From Aldehydirespirator sp965203635 (GTDB taxonomy: Bacteria > Actinomycetota > Acidimicrobiia > Acidimicrobiales > Aldehydirespiratoraceae), in contig OZ241903.1 of NCBI GenBank assembly GCA_965203635.1, positions 2,976,001-3,040,000 on the forward strand: 64,000 nucleotides of DNA, in the 5' to 3' direction. The position numbers were made by a program, and so were the translations under genes. Of this stretch, positions 1 through 8,226 are shown one piece after another. Numbering within the stretch: the first letter of the stretch is position 1; each line of letters opens with the position of its first letter. The notes beneath the pieces are model-generated. The model was not told the origin of the DNA. It was given only the letters and a program-made list of their open reading frames with translations, and ran no database searches.

Positions 1-775
1 TGCAGCCAGCGTGCTTGCGGCACTCCCGCAGGTAGTGGACCAGCGCTGCGTCGCCGGCGTAGAACCCGGCTCGCACACCGGCCATGTTCGATCGCTTCGA
101 CAGCGAGTGCACGGCCAGCACGCCTTCGCTGCCGTGCTCGAGGATGGTGCGCGGCGGCCCGTCCCAAGTGAACTCCGCGTAGCACTCGTCGCTGGCGACC
201 AGCACGCCGTTGTCGCGGCCCCAGGTCGCGGCCGCAGCCAGATCGTCGAGGGCTCCCGCCGGGTTGCCCGGCGTGTTGACCCACAGGCACAGGGCGCGCC
301 TGGCGTCACGCCGTTCGATCGAGTCGACGTCGATGCGGAACTTGTCGTCCACCGCGACCGGGACGGCTCGACAGCCAGCCAGGGCCGCGCCCATCGCATA
401 AGACGGGTACGAGACCGACGGGTACAGCACCGTGTCGCGGTCGGGGAGGCGGAGCTTCAGGTAGTGCGGCAGCGAGGCCACGAACTCCTTGGTGCCGATA
501 CAGGCCGCGACCTCTGTGTCGGGATCAACCTCCACGTCGAATCGGCGCTGTACCCAAGCGGCCGCGGCTTGCCGGAACGCAGCCGAGCCGATCGATGCCG
601 GGTAGCCGCGTTCGGTGCCCGACGCGGCCAGCGCCTCCACTGCCTGCGGGGGCGGTGGGTCGCAGGGAGTCCCGACCGAGCAGTCGACTGCGCCACCGGG
701 AAGCCTCGCGGCTGCCTCCCGCAGCGGTTCGAGACGCTCGTAGGGATAGACGGGCGGCACGAAGCCCTTCGTCAC
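1..775 (-). CDS. dapC: Succinyldiaminopimelate aminotransferase DapC (3' part missing)
   Basis: PLP-dependent class I/II aminotransferase, probably making N-succinyl-LL-diaminopimelate in the lysine/peptidoglycan DAP pathway. Translated from GTG at 775 it begins VTKGFVPPVYPYERL. It carries the fold type I landmarks NTPGNPAG (substrate side), SDECYAEF (Asp/Tyr that contact PLP) and SLSKRSNMAGVRAGF, where the Lys is the Schiff-base residue. About 258 codons are present; the C-terminus runs off the left edge. The start GTG overlaps the hflX stop codon (GTGA), implying translational coupling. dapF lies two genes upstream and dapA and dapB lie farther along the same strand, which supports DapC over other aminotransferases. 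Substrate specificity is inferred from this context and overall resemblance. Confidence 0.85.
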   Translation of the reverse strand, partial: MTKGFVPPVYPYERLEPLREAAARLPGGAVDCSVGTPCDPPPPQAVEALAASGTERGYPASIGSAAFRQAAAAWVQRRFDVEVDPDTEVAACIGTKEFVASLPHYLKLRLPDRDTVLYPSVSYPSYAMGAALAGCRAVPVAVDDKFRIDVDSIERRDARRALCLWVNTPGNPAGALDDLAAAATWGRDNGVLVASDECYAEFTWDGPPRTILEHGSEGVLAVHSLSKRSNMAGVRAGFYAGDAALVHYLRECRKHAGC

Positions 776-2259
776 GAGCCGTCCCAACCGTTGACCACGT
801 AGCGACGCAGAGCCCCGACCGAGCCGGGCTCCATGCGGGCCCGCACCCTCATGCCCTCCTCGGTGGCGGTGGACTCGAGCACCTGTCCCTCCCGGTGCAC
901 GCCCGCGAGCACGTCGCCGCGGTCCCAGGGCACCACCAGCTCCACCTCGCTGGCAACCCGGCGCATCCGGTCGCCGATAGCGCCCAGGAGCCCCTCCACC
1001 CCTTCGCCGGTGGCGGCCGACACCGCCACCGCGCCGTCTGTCCGCTCGGCCAGCCGGACCGCACCCGGACCCAGGTCGCTCTTGTTGAACACAACCAACT
1101 CCGGGATCTCGTCGGCGTCGATCTCGGCGAGCACCTGGCGCACTGCGGCCATGGAGCCGTCGGGGTCGCTGTCGGAACCGTCCACCACATGGACCAGCAG
1201 GTCCGCGTCCCGGACAACGTCGAGCGTGGTCTTGAACGCCTCCACCAGCTGGTGGGGCAGCTTGCGCACGAACCCCACCGTGTCGGTGACGAAGACCGTC
1301 TCACCGCCGGGCAGCCCCAGTCGTCGGGTGGTGGGGTCGAGGGTGGCGAAGAGGCGGTCCTCCACCGCCACGGTGGCCGACGTGAGCCGGTTGAGCAGCG
1401 ATGATTTGCCCGCGTTGGTGTAGCCGACGATCGCCGCTGACCGGTTGCGGGTGCGGCTGCGGGCCTTGGACTGGGTTCGGCGATGGCCGGCGATACGGCG
1501 AAGGTCGTCCTCGAGCTTGTGTATGCGTCGCTCCAGGCGGCGACGGTCCACCTCGAGCTGGGTCTCGCCGGGACCGCGGGTGCCGATCCCGCCCGCCTGC
1601 TGCGACAGGCGCCGCCCGGCGCCCCGCAGGCGGGGCAGCCGGTAGCGGAGTTGGGCCAGCTCGACCTGGGCCTTGCCCTCCGGTGTGCTGGCGTTCTGGG
1701 CGAAGATGTCGAGGATCACCGCGGTGCGGTCCAAGGCGGTGCGGCCCAGCAGCTTCTCCAGGTTGAACTGCTGCGCGGGGCTGAGGTCGTCGTCGAACAC
1801 CACCGTGTCGCAGTCGACATCCTCGGCGATGGCCCTGATCTCGCGGGCCTTGCCCGCGCCCACGAAGGTGGCCGGATCGGGCGCGGCCCGCCGCTGGCAG
1901 ACCCGCTCGACGGCATCGGCTCCCGCGGTGTCGACCAGCAGGCTCAACTCGTCCAGGGAGGCGTCGGTGGCGGAGGCGTCCCGACCGGAGCGGACCATCC
2001 CGACCAGCACGATGCGCTCCCGGAAGGCCCGATCGATGAGCCCGGGCCCGTCACCGCCGAACTCGCCGAACCCACCCCGGTGGGTGTCGTCCACGCCGCC
2101 GAACTCGCCGAACCCGTCCCGGCGGGTGTCGTCGCCGTCCGCGGCCGACCCGTCCCGATGGGTGTCGTCGCCGATCATGTTTGCCTCGCTGCCGTCGAAG
2201 TCGCTCCCTGGCACGCCGTGACCCTGTGGCGGCTTGCCGACGTCAGACACTGGCGACAT
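772..2259 (-). CDS. hflX: GTPase HflX
   Basis: Ribosome-associated translational GTPase of the OBG-HflX group, which in other bacteria splits stalled or stressed 70S ribosomes. The HflX N-terminal domain starts near residue 75 (LIDRAFRERIVLVGMV). The linker signature GGIGTRGPGETQLEVDRR is at about 223-240, followed by a basic coiled helix. The G domain has Walker A GYTNAGKSS at about 279-287, DTVGF as G3 and NKSD as G4. The first 74 residues form a low-complexity Asp/Gly/Thr/His/Arg-rich extension with imperfect repeats that is not part of the family core, so a later start is possible. The chosen ATG overlaps the end of dapF by 17 bases, and the stop overlaps the dapC start. Confidence 0.94.
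   Translation of the reverse strand: MSPVSDVGKPPQGHGVPGSDFDGSEANMIGDDTHRDGSAADGDDTRRDGFGEFGGVDDTHRGGFGEFGGDGPGLIDRAFRERIVLVGMVRSGRDASATDASLDELSLLVDTAGADAVERVCQRRAAPDPATFVGAGKAREIRAIAEDVDCDTVVFDDDLSPAQQFNLEKLLGRTALDRTAVILDIFAQNASTPEGKAQVELAQLRYRLPRLRGAGRRLSQQAGGIGTRGPGETQLEVDRRRLERRIHKLEDDLRRIAGHRRTQSKARSRTRNRSAAIVGYTNAGKSSLLNRLTSATVAVEDRLFATLDPTTRRLGLPGGETVFVTDTVGFVRKLPHQLVEAFKTTLDVVRDADLLVHVVDGSDSDPDGSMAAVRQVLAEIDADEIPELVVFNKSDLGPGAVRLAERTDGAVAVSAATGEGVEGLLGAIGDRMRRVASEVELVVPWDRGDVLAGVHREGQVLESTATEEGMRVRARMEPGSVGALRRYVVNGWDGS
2056..2172. repeat. Imperfect 42-bp repeats in the 5' end of hflX
   Basis: Two 42-bp units begin at 2056 and 2098, and a shorter third copy ends near 2172. They encode repeated Asp-Asp-Thr-(His/Arg)-Arg and Gly-Phe-Gly-Glu-Phe-Gly-Gly stretches in the N-terminal extension of HflX. 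The period is a multiple of three, so the reading frame survives copy-number change. Confidence 0.75.
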
Positions 2260-3094
2260 CCAACTCGGCCAGGTGAGTCGATTCTCCGGTGAGGGTCACC
2301 GGCTCGGAGAGATCGACCTGAGCCTGCCCACCCGCCATTAGCACGGTGACATTCTGGCCCACGTCGCCCCAGCGATGGAATACGGCGGCTGCGGCCACCG
2401 CTCCCGTCCCGCACGCCGCGGTCGCCCCCGCGCCACGCTCCCAGACGCCCAAGGTCAGCTCGTCGGGCCCGGTGACCCCGCCGAAGTGGACATTGATGCC
2501 GCCCGTGAAGACGGCCTCCACAGCCGGGCCGGCCTCATGGACGGGCACTGCGGCAGGATCGACCACGGCCAGCACGACATGGGGGTTGCCCACATCCAGC
2601 GTGGCCCATCGTGCGATCGCGCCCGGCCCGAGGATGCCCTCCGCGGCGGCCGCGGGGGTGCCGCTGAGCCGGTCAGGACGGGGACCGGGGCCAGGGGTGC
2701 CCATCTCGCTGGTCCCGACGACGGTGTCCGGCAGGAGCGTCGGTCGAATCGAGCATCGGCGAGGACCGGCGACGGTGTTCACGACGATGTCAAGTTCGGC
2801 CTCTCCCAGCGTGCGGGCGATGGCATGGGCGAGGCACCTGAGGCCGTTGCCGGACACCTCGGCCGGCGAGCCGTCGGAGTTCCACAGCCTCATGGCCGCG
2901 GCGCGGCCCGAGCCGCTGCTCGGCGGGTCGACCACGGCATAGATCAGCCCGTCCGCGCCGACGCCGTCGCTCCGATGGCACAGCGCGGCGGCCGTCCGGG
3001 CAGCATCGGCCTCATCGGGCAGCTCGTCGACGAGCGCGACTAGGAAGTCGTTTCCCAGTCCGTGGAGCTTGTGGAGTCGCAGCCCGCCGGTCAT
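2243..3094 (-). CDS. dapF: Diaminopimelate epimerase DapF
   Basis: Interconverts LL- and meso-diaminopimelate for peptidoglycan and lysine synthesis, normally by a two-cysteine, PLP-independent mechanism. Family landmarks are HGLGNDF at 11-17, GADGLI at 46-51, NSDGSPAEVSGNGLRC at 72-86, GNPHVVL, and WERGAGATAACGTGA with Cys228. Residue 81, where the first catalytic cysteine of the CGNG motif normally sits, is Ser (codon TCC, 2852-2854). The second catalytic cysteine is intact. Length (283 aa) is normal. It lies between miaA and hflX on the same strand, as in other actinobacteria. The Ser may mark a lineage variant rather than a dead enzyme; no second dapF is visible in this window. Confidence 0.93.
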   Translation of the reverse strand: MTGGLRLHKLHGLGNDFLVALVDELPDEADAARTAAALCHRSDGVGADGLIYAVVDPPSSGSGRAAAMRLWNSDGSPAEVSGNGLRCLAHAIARTLGEAELDIVVNTVAGPRRCSIRPTLLPDTVVGTSEMGTPGPGPRPDRLSGTPAAAAEGILGPGAIARWATLDVGNPHVVLAVVDPAAVPVHEAGPAVEAVFTGGINVHFGGVTGPDELTLGVWERGAGATAACGTGAVAAAAVFHRWGDVGQNVTVLMAGGQAQVDLSEPVTLTGESTHLAELDVASV

Positions 3095-3150
3095 CCCTGC
3101 ATTCTGGCGCGCCGGAAGGCCGAGCGGACAGGCGGTGATTGCTACCGCCG

Positions 3151-3197
3151 TTCTTGACGTAGTTGTGCTGTTCTGGTGCGGTCAACTACGTCAAGAA
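3151..3197. repeat. Perfect 15-bp inverted repeat at the end of miaA
   Basis: Arms 3151-3165 and 3183-3197 are exact reverse complements separated by 17 nt. The right arm includes the miaA stop codon, so transcription from miaA towards dapF passes through the hairpin. There is no T-run, so it is not a textbook intrinsic terminator. It could be an RNA processing or 3'-end stabilising structure, a protein-binding palindrome or a remnant of a mobile palindrome. Confidence 0.8.
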
Positions 3198-4078
3198 TCA
3201 CAGACGGACAGCAAGTCGCCGGGAGTGGCGGGGGCGTCCAGCCAGTGGATGCGCGGGTCGCGGCGGAACCAGCGCTCCTGGCGACGGGCGAAGCGCCGGG
3301 TGCGCACCACGGCCAGCTCCAGGGCGTCGTCGAGGCTCGTCTCCCCGTGCACGTGGGCGAGCAGCTCCTTGTAGCCGAGGGCTTGCGACGCGGTCCGGGA
3401 GATGGGTTGGCCCGCCAGCGACCGGACCTCGTCGAGGAAGCCGTCGGCCATCTGACGCCGGTAGCGGGCTGCGATGCGCTCATCGAGGCGGTCCCGCTCC
3501 CAGCGCAGCCCGACCTGCACGAACGGTGTGGCCGGGTAGTGCGCCAGGCCGGGCCCGTACGACGAGAACGGTCGGCCGCTGCCGATGGTGACTTCGAGGG
3601 CTCGGACGATCCTGCGCCGGTTGGTGGGCTCCATGCGGCCGGCCGCGACCGGATCGAGCTCGACCAAGCGCCTGTGCAGGGTCGCGGTATCGGGCTCGGC
3701 TTCGAGTTCGTCCCTGACTTCCGGATAGCGCCCCGGGATCTGGAGGTTGTCGATCACGGCCCGGACGTACAGACCTGTTCCGCCGACGAGCACGGGCACG
3801 ACGCCCCGGCTGCGGATGTCATCGATCGCCGCAGCAGCCTGAGCCTGGAGTTCGGCCACCGCGAACTCCTCGGACGGATCCACCAGGTCGATCAGATGGT
3901 GGGGCACTTCGGCCTGTTCAGCGGCGGTGGGGGTTGCCGTGCCGATGTCCATGCCCCGGTAGACCTGCATGGAGTCGAGGGTCACGATCTCGGCGCCGCC
4001 GATCAGCCGGGCCACTCCCATGGCGATCTCAGACTTGCCCGAGGCTGTCGGGCCGACGATTGCCAGGGGCCGCTCCAT
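3191..4078 (-). CDS. miaA: tRNA dimethylallyltransferase MiaA
   Basis: Transfers the dimethylallyl group to N6 of A37 in tRNAs reading UNN codons; its product is the substrate of MiaB, encoded just upstream. I place the start at ATG 4078 because the protein then begins MERPLAIVGPTASGKSE, with the P-loop GPTASGKS at residues 9-16 as in other MiaA proteins. The longer reading frame to 4231 would add a Pro/Ala-rich stretch overlapping miaB. Other signatures are DSMQVYRGMDIGTA, the HLIDLVDP motif and GGTGLYVRAV. Length is 295 aa, close to the family norm. The gap to miaB is 82 bp. Confidence 0.95.
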   Translation of the reverse strand: MERPLAIVGPTASGKSEIAMGVARLIGGAEIVTLDSMQVYRGMDIGTATPTAAEQAEVPHHLIDLVDPSEEFAVAELQAQAAAAIDDIRSRGVVPVLVGGTGLYVRAVIDNLQIPGRYPEVRDELEAEPDTATLHRRLVELDPVAAGRMEPTNRRRIVRALEVTIGSGRPFSSYGPGLAHYPATPFVQVGLRWERDRLDERIAARYRRQMADGFLDEVRSLAGQPISRTASQALGYKELLAHVHGETSLDDALELAVVRTRRFARRQERWFRRDPRIHWLDAPATPGDLLSVCDS

Positions 4079-4160
4079 CCGCAGTGCACGCTCAGCGGTA
4101 TGGGCCGGTGCAGCGCCGGCGGGTCGAGCCTCGGCTTCCGGCGCCGTCGCCACCGCCTTC

Positions 4161-5675
4161 TCAGACGGCCGCGACGGGGATGAGGCGCCGGGCGGCCTCG
4201 ATGCTCTGAGCGACTGCCGGCGACGGTGCATCCTCGATGCTCACCAACTGGCCCTGCAGGAAGTTGGCCGCAGCTGCGGTGACCTCGACCTGGGCATAGG
4301 TGCCGGTCAGTGGCGCGGCACCAGCCGGTGACGGGAAGTGCACCAGGGTGTTGCGCCGGGTTCGTCCGGTGGTGACGGATGGGTCCTTCTTGCTGGGCCC
4401 CTCGATGACGACTTCCTCGATCCGGCCGATCCGGGCCTCGTTGGCCAGGCGGCTGGAGCGCTCGATCACCCGCCGCAGCCGCTCGTAGCGGGCCACGGAC
4501 ACCTCGTGGGGCACGAACCGGTCGCCCATGTCGGCTGCGGCCGTTCCCGGCCGGGGAGAGAAGATGAACGTGAAGGCGCTGTCGTAGCGGGCCTCGGCCG
4601 CCACCTCAAGGGTCTGCTCGAAGTCCCGCTCAGTCTCGCCGGGGAACCCGACGATGATGTCGGTCGAGACGGCCAGGTCGTCCACCGCGGCCCGGGCCGC
4701 CCGGAGCCGTTCCAGGTAGCGATCGGCGGTGTAACCCCGGCGCATGGCCCGCAGCACCGCGTCGCTGCCCGACTGCAGCGGCAGGTGCAGGTGCTCGCAC
4801 ACCGCCGGGACCTCGGCCATGGCCTCGATCGTCTCGGGACGCAGGTCCTTGGGATGCGGACTGGTGAAGCGCACCCGCCGGATGCCGTCGACCTCCCCCA
4901 CCGCTCGCAGCAGGTCCGCGAACAGGGGCCGGGGTCGCCGATCGTCCAGCCAGGCCGATCCGCACCACCAAACATCGTCGCCAGCGACGGCCTGACCGTT
5001 ACCGTTGGCGCTCCCCCGCCGCGACAGGGCCAAGTCCCGGCCGTAGCTGTTGACGTTCTGGCCCAGCAGGGTGACCTCGCTGACACCCTCGGCCGCCAGC
5101 GCCCTTACCTCCTCCACGAGCTCGCCAAAGGGTCTGCTGATCTCGGGGCCGCGGACCGCGGGGACGATGCAGAAGGTGCAGCTGTTGTCGCATCCGATCT
5201 GAATCGTGACCCAGGCGGAATGGGCAGCCTCCCTCCGTACCGGCAGAACCGACGGGAAGGCCTCGGCATCCTCCCGAACCGTCTCGGTGAGAATCTCCAC
5301 CACCGGCCCGTGCCGCCGGGCATGGTCGATCAGCTCGGCCGCTCGATGCACGTTGTGAGTGCCGAACACCACATCGACATGGCCGGCCCGCTCCCGGACC
5401 AGGTCCCGGTCCTTCTGAGCAAGGCAGCCGGCCACCGCGATGAGCGCGCCGGGCCGCTTCGCCTTCACCGCCTTGAGCCGGCCCAGGGCGCCGTACAGCT
5501 TGTTGTCGGCGTTCTCCCGGATGCAGCAGGTGTTGAGCACCATCACGTCGGCGTCCTCCAAAGCGGAGGCGCGCTCGTACCCGTCATCCTCGAGCAGGCC
5601 CGCGATCCTCTCGGAGTCGTGCTCGTTCATCTGGCACCCGAAGGTGCGGATGGCGTAGGTCCGGCCCACGCCCAC
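4161..5675 (-). CDS. miaB: tRNA-2-methylthio-N6-dimethylallyladenosine synthase MiaB
   Basis: Radical-SAM methylthiotransferase that adds a methylthio group to i6A37 of tRNA. The UPF0004 domain carries Cys14 (TFGCQMNEHD), Cys50 (VLNTCCIRENA) and Cys84 (VAGCLAQ) for the auxiliary 4Fe-4S cluster. The radical-SAM triad CDNSCTFC is at 162-169, and a C-terminal TRAM domain follows. An insertion of about 25 residues rich in Gly, Asn and Trp follows LLGQNVNSYGRDL. The actinobacterial order miaB-miaA-dapF-hflX is intact downstream. RimO at 13.0 kb is the other methylthiotransferase here; the MiaB assignment rests on the FGCQMN motif and the adjacent miaA. Confidence 0.96.
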   Translation of the reverse strand: MGVGRTYAIRTFGCQMNEHDSERIAGLLEDDGYERASALEDADVMVLNTCCIRENADNKLYGALGRLKAVKAKRPGALIAVAGCLAQKDRDLVRERAGHVDVVFGTHNVHRAAELIDHARRHGPVVEILTETVREDAEAFPSVLPVRREAAHSAWVTIQIGCDNSCTFCIVPAVRGPEISRPFGELVEEVRALAAEGVSEVTLLGQNVNSYGRDLALSRRGSANGNGQAVAGDDVWWCGSAWLDDRRPRPLFADLLRAVGEVDGIRRVRFTSPHPKDLRPETIEAMAEVPAVCEHLHLPLQSGSDAVLRAMRRGYTADRYLERLRAARAAVDDLAVSTDIIVGFPGETERDFEQTLEVAAEARYDSAFTFIFSPRPGTAAADMGDRFVPHEVSVARYERLRRVIERSSRLANEARIGRIEEVVIEGPSKKDPSVTTGRTRRNTLVHFPSPAGAAPLTGTYAQVEVTAAAANFLQGQLVSIEDAPSPAVAQSIEAARRLIPVAAV

Positions 5676-5698
5676 AGGCTACGGCACGGATCGCGGTG

Positions 5699-5818
5699 TC
5701 ATTCGAACGCTGCCTGCCATGCGGGTCCTTCACTGGCCGCGCTCTCAGCCAGCGCTGTCAGCCTTCTGCTGGAGACGAACGCCAGAAGCCACATCGGGGC
5801 CAACAGCAGCACGCCCAC
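5699..5818 (-). other. Possible short membrane peptide ORF between hicB and miaB
   Basis: The 213-bp gap between hicB and miaB has no recognised gene. One minus-strand frame ending at 5699 reads like protein. From GTG at 5818 it gives 39 residues with a hydrophobic segment (VGVLLLAPMWLLAFV) followed by a polar amphipathic tail. The frame stays open upstream into hicB without a convincing start or ribosome site. It may be the surviving 3' end of a gene replaced by hicAB, a genuine microprotein, or chance. Confidence 0.25.
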
Positions 5819-5888
5819 ACTCCTGATGAGCCGACCATCGGGCCAGCGCGGCCGACGCCAGACAGATGTTCTCCCGTCACGGAATGCG

Positions 5889-6107
5889 CTAGGCAGCTGC
5901 GGCGACCTCCACGACCGCCGCGGTGCACAGGGGATCCGGGATCGGTTCACCGTGGTCGCGCAGGCCCTCGATGTGGAACTCGATGGCCTCTCGGATCTCC
6001 TCCAGCAACTCCTCCCGGGTGTTGCCCGTGGCCACGCAACCGGGCAAGTCCGGCACATAGGCAGCAAAGTTGTTCGGTGCCCTCTCGATGACAACTGTGT
6101 ACCTCAT
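5889..6107 (-). CDS. hicB: HicB-family antitoxin
   Basis: Antitoxin partner of the adjacent HicA. From ATG 6107 it begins MRYTVVIERAPNNFAAYVPD and continues LPGCVATGNTREELLEEIR, the typical HicB partial RNase-H fold with the P-D-L-P-G-C motif. It is only 72 aa and lacks a recognisable C-terminal DNA-binding domain, so autoregulation may differ from longer HicB proteins. The start overlaps the hicA stop by 4 bp (ATGA), the usual toxin-first order. The longer open frame upstream lies inside hicA and is not used here. Confidence 0.9.
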   Translation of the reverse strand: MRYTVVIERAPNNFAAYVPDLPGCVATGNTREELLEEIREAIEFHIEGLRDHGEPIPDPLCTAAVVEVAAAA

Positions 6108-6307
6108 CGCGACCCTCGCTCCTTCAAACCCGACTGTCTCATGATACTCGCCCAGGTGCGCGGCGGCAGATCGTCGCCCGCCCTGCCCGCAATCGTGACA
6201 GTGCCGGGCTTGGAGGGATGACGGTATTGGCGATGACTGCCCCTGGTCCGGACACGCCGCCATCCGTCCGCTTCAACCAAGTCGATGGCATCCCGCACCT
6301 TGGGCAT
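6104..6307 (-). CDS. hicA: HicA-family mRNA interferase toxin
   Basis: Small (67 aa) double-stranded-RNA-binding-fold toxin that cleaves mRNA in characterised HicAB systems. The catalytic region is RTRGSHRQYRHP, with the His of the G-S-H motif, followed by GTVTIAGRAGDDLPPRTW and a C-terminal helix. A GGGGAAG ribosome-binding site lies just before the ATG. It is 42 bp downstream of recA on the same strand, where many actinobacteria have recX, so it may be transcribed with SOS-induced recA. Confidence 0.92.
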   Translation of the reverse strand: MPKVRDAIDLVEADGWRRVRTRGSHRQYRHPSKPGTVTIAGRAGDDLPPRTWASIMRQSGLKERGSR

Positions 6308-6349
6308 GGCTTCCCCGAAGCACGCCGACGATGCCAGCGGTTCGGGCTG

Positions 6350-7399
6350 TCAGGCGGCGGCGCTGGTTGAGGGCTCTGACGCGGCGGGCTGATCCCACTC
6401 CTGCTCGGGTTCGGGTTCGGGCATGACGGCCTTCCAGACTAGGTCGGAGATCTCGACCATCAGCTCGGGGTTGTCCTGCAGGAACGCCTTGGCGTTCTCA
6501 CGGCCCTGGCCGAGCTGCTCGCCGTCGTAGGTGTACCAGGCCCCGGACTTCTTCACGATGGACTCGGTGACGGCCAGGTCCAGCACCGAGCCCTCCCGGG
6601 AGATGCCCTGGCCGTACATGATGTCGAACTCGGCCTGCTTGAACGGCGGGGCGCACTTGTTCTTCACCACCTTCACCCGGGTGCGGTTGCCCACCACCTC
6701 CATGCCGTTCTTGATCGCCTCGATCCGGCGGATGTCGAGCCGCACCGACGAGTAGAACTTGAGCGCCCGGCCACCGGGCGTGGTCTCCGGAGAGCCGAAC
6801 ATCACCCCGATCTTCTCGCGCAGTTGGTTGATGAAGATGCAGATGGTGTTGGACTTGTTGAGGTTGGAGGTGAGCTTGCGCAGGGCCTGCGACATGAGCC
6901 GGGCCTGCAGGCCGACATGGGTGTCGCCCATGTCGCCCTCGAGCTCGGCCCGCGGGGTGAGTGCGGCCACCGAGTCGATCACCACCACGTCGAGCGCCCC
7001 GGAGCGGATCAGCATGTCGGTGATCTCCAGGGCCTGCTCGCCGGTGTCGGGCTGCGATATGAGCAGCTCGTCGATGTCCACGCCGATGGCCTTGGCGTAG
7101 GTCGGGTCCATGGCGTGCTCGGCGTCCACGTAGGCGCAGATGCCGCCGTTGCGCTGGGCCTCGGCCACCACGTGGGTGGCCAGGGTGGTCTTGCCCGAGG
7201 ACTCCGGGCCGTATATCTCGGTGACCCGGCCCCGGGGCAGGCCCCCGATGCCGAGGGCCAGATCCAGCGACAGCGCTCCCGTCGGGATCGCCTCGATGTT
7301 CATGGCGGCCTTCTCGCCCATCTTCATGACCGAGCCCTGGCCGAATTGCTTGTCGATCTGGCTCATGGCCATGTCGAGTGCCTTGTGTCGATCGTCCAC
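6350..7399 (-). CDS. recA: Recombinase A
   Basis: Strand-exchange ATPase and co-protease for LexA cleavage. I chose GTG at 7399 as start: it follows AGGAG by about 6 nt and gives the usual N-terminus VDDRHKALDMAMSQIDKQFG. The longer frame adds about 61 residues unlike any RecA. Walker A GPESSGKTT is at 64-72, and the loop/hinge regions (INQLREKIGVMFGSPETTPGG) are standard. Length is 349 aa, with an acidic/Ala tail. No intein is present. A LexA-type box lies about 160 bp upstream. The usual neighbour recX is absent; hicAB follows instead. Confidence 0.98.
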   Translation of the reverse strand: MDDRHKALDMAMSQIDKQFGQGSVMKMGEKAAMNIEAIPTGALSLDLALGIGGLPRGRVTEIYGPESSGKTTLATHVVAEAQRNGGICAYVDAEHAMDPTYAKAIGVDIDELLISQPDTGEQALEITDMLIRSGALDVVVIDSVAALTPRAELEGDMGDTHVGLQARLMSQALRKLTSNLNKSNTICIFINQLREKIGVMFGSPETTPGGRALKFYSSVRLDIRRIEAIKNGMEVVGNRTRVKVVKNKCAPPFKQAEFDIMYGQGISREGSVLDLAVTESIVKKSGAWYTYDGEQLGQGRENAKAFLQDNPELMVEISDLVWKAVMPEPEPEQEWDQPAASEPSTSAAA

Positions 7400-7788
7400 G
7401 TCTTTCTCCTGTGTCTGTGCCCCCTTGGGGCGGGTGGATGTCTGGTGGCCTCTCGGCGAGTCGGGGATGCTTGGTGAACCTACGCGGGGGGTGTGACAGG
7501 CCCGGCGTACATTCACCAAGCGCCGTCGTTCCTCGCACAGCTTACAACAATGTAGTTGCGAACATGTGTTCAGGTCAAGCATCCACTAGCAGGGACCGAG
7601 CGGGCCGGCAGCGCTCGCATCAAGGCACCGCGGGACTCGATTCGCCGGCCGGGAACCATACGAACACCGCGTGCGTTGCCTACCGTAGAGCAGTACAGGA
7701 GAAAGACAACACGATGCCCCGGCGAATCTTCGGATCAAGGCGCCGAACACGCTCGCCTGCAGATCAGAACCACAGAAAGGCAACCGCC
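7400..7788. promoter_or_regulatory. recA-msrB divergent intergenic region
   Basis: A stretch of 389 bp without a convincing gene. It holds the recA leader and LexA box, and on the plus strand an AGGAG at 7697-7701 followed by ATG at 7714. That ATG is in frame with msrB and could be an alternative start adding 25 basic residues. No riboswitch or small RNA could be recognised by eye. Confidence 0.6.
7559..7572 (-). promoter_or_regulatory. LexA (SOS) box upstream of recA
   Basis: CGAACATGTGTTCA matches the actinobacterial/Gram-positive LexA operator CGAACnnnnGTTCG with one mismatch in the last position. It lies in the recA-msrB divergent region about 160 bp from the recA start, so recA has a fairly long leader. 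The same motif precedes imuA and dnaE2 in this window. Confidence 0.85.
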
Positions 7789-8226
7789 ATGACCTCTCAG
7801 ACCTCCCCCGCCCGCCAGACCTTCGACGACGCCGAGCTGCGGGACCGGCTCACCCCCCAGCAGTACCAGGTCACCCAGAAGGCCGGCACCGAGCGGGCCT
7901 TCACCGGCGAGTACTGGAACTGCCACGACGACGGCACCTACCGCTGCATCGTTTGCGATGCCCCCCTCTTCTCCAGCGACACCAAGTACGAGTCCGGCAC
8001 CGGCTGGCCCAGCTTCTGGGAGGCGCTCGACCCCGACGCGGTGGAGATCCACACCGACCGCAGCTTCGGAATGGTCCGAGAGGAAGCCGTGTGCGCCAAC
8101 TGCGGCGCCCACCTCGGCCACCGGTTCGGTGACGGCCCCCAGCCCACCGGCGACCGCTACTGCATGAACTCAGCCTCCCTCCGCCTGGACCGCACGCCTC
8201 TCGACGACAAGAGCGGCCATGGCTGA
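7789..8226 (+). CDS. msrB: Peptide-methionine (R)-S-oxide reductase MsrB
   Basis: Reduces methionine-R-sulfoxide in oxidised proteins. From ATG 7789 it is 145 aa. Two CxxC zinc motifs, CIVC and CANC, flank the core, and SGTGWPSFW and GHRFGDGP are family signatures. The resolving/catalytic end RYCMNSASL has the active-site Cys, not Sec. The start at 7789 matches usual MsrB length. An in-frame ATG at 7714 with a stronger AGGAG (spacing 12 nt) would add 25 residues and cannot be excluded. The stop overlaps the next, decayed reading frame by 8 bp. Confidence 0.95.
   Translation: MTSQTSPARQTFDDAELRDRLTPQQYQVTQKAGTERAFTGEYWNCHDDGTYRCIVCDAPLFSSDTKYESGTGWPSFWEALDPDAVEIHTDRSFGMVREEAVCANCGAHLGHRFGDGPQPTGDRYCMNSASLRLDRTPLDDKSGHG

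Noticed and set aside
4338..6221. Plus-strand open frame of 627 codons opposite miaB and hicB
   Set aside because: High-GC antisense shadow; its sequence is low-complexity and His/Arg/Gly/Pro-rich, while miaB on the other strand is a clear homologue.
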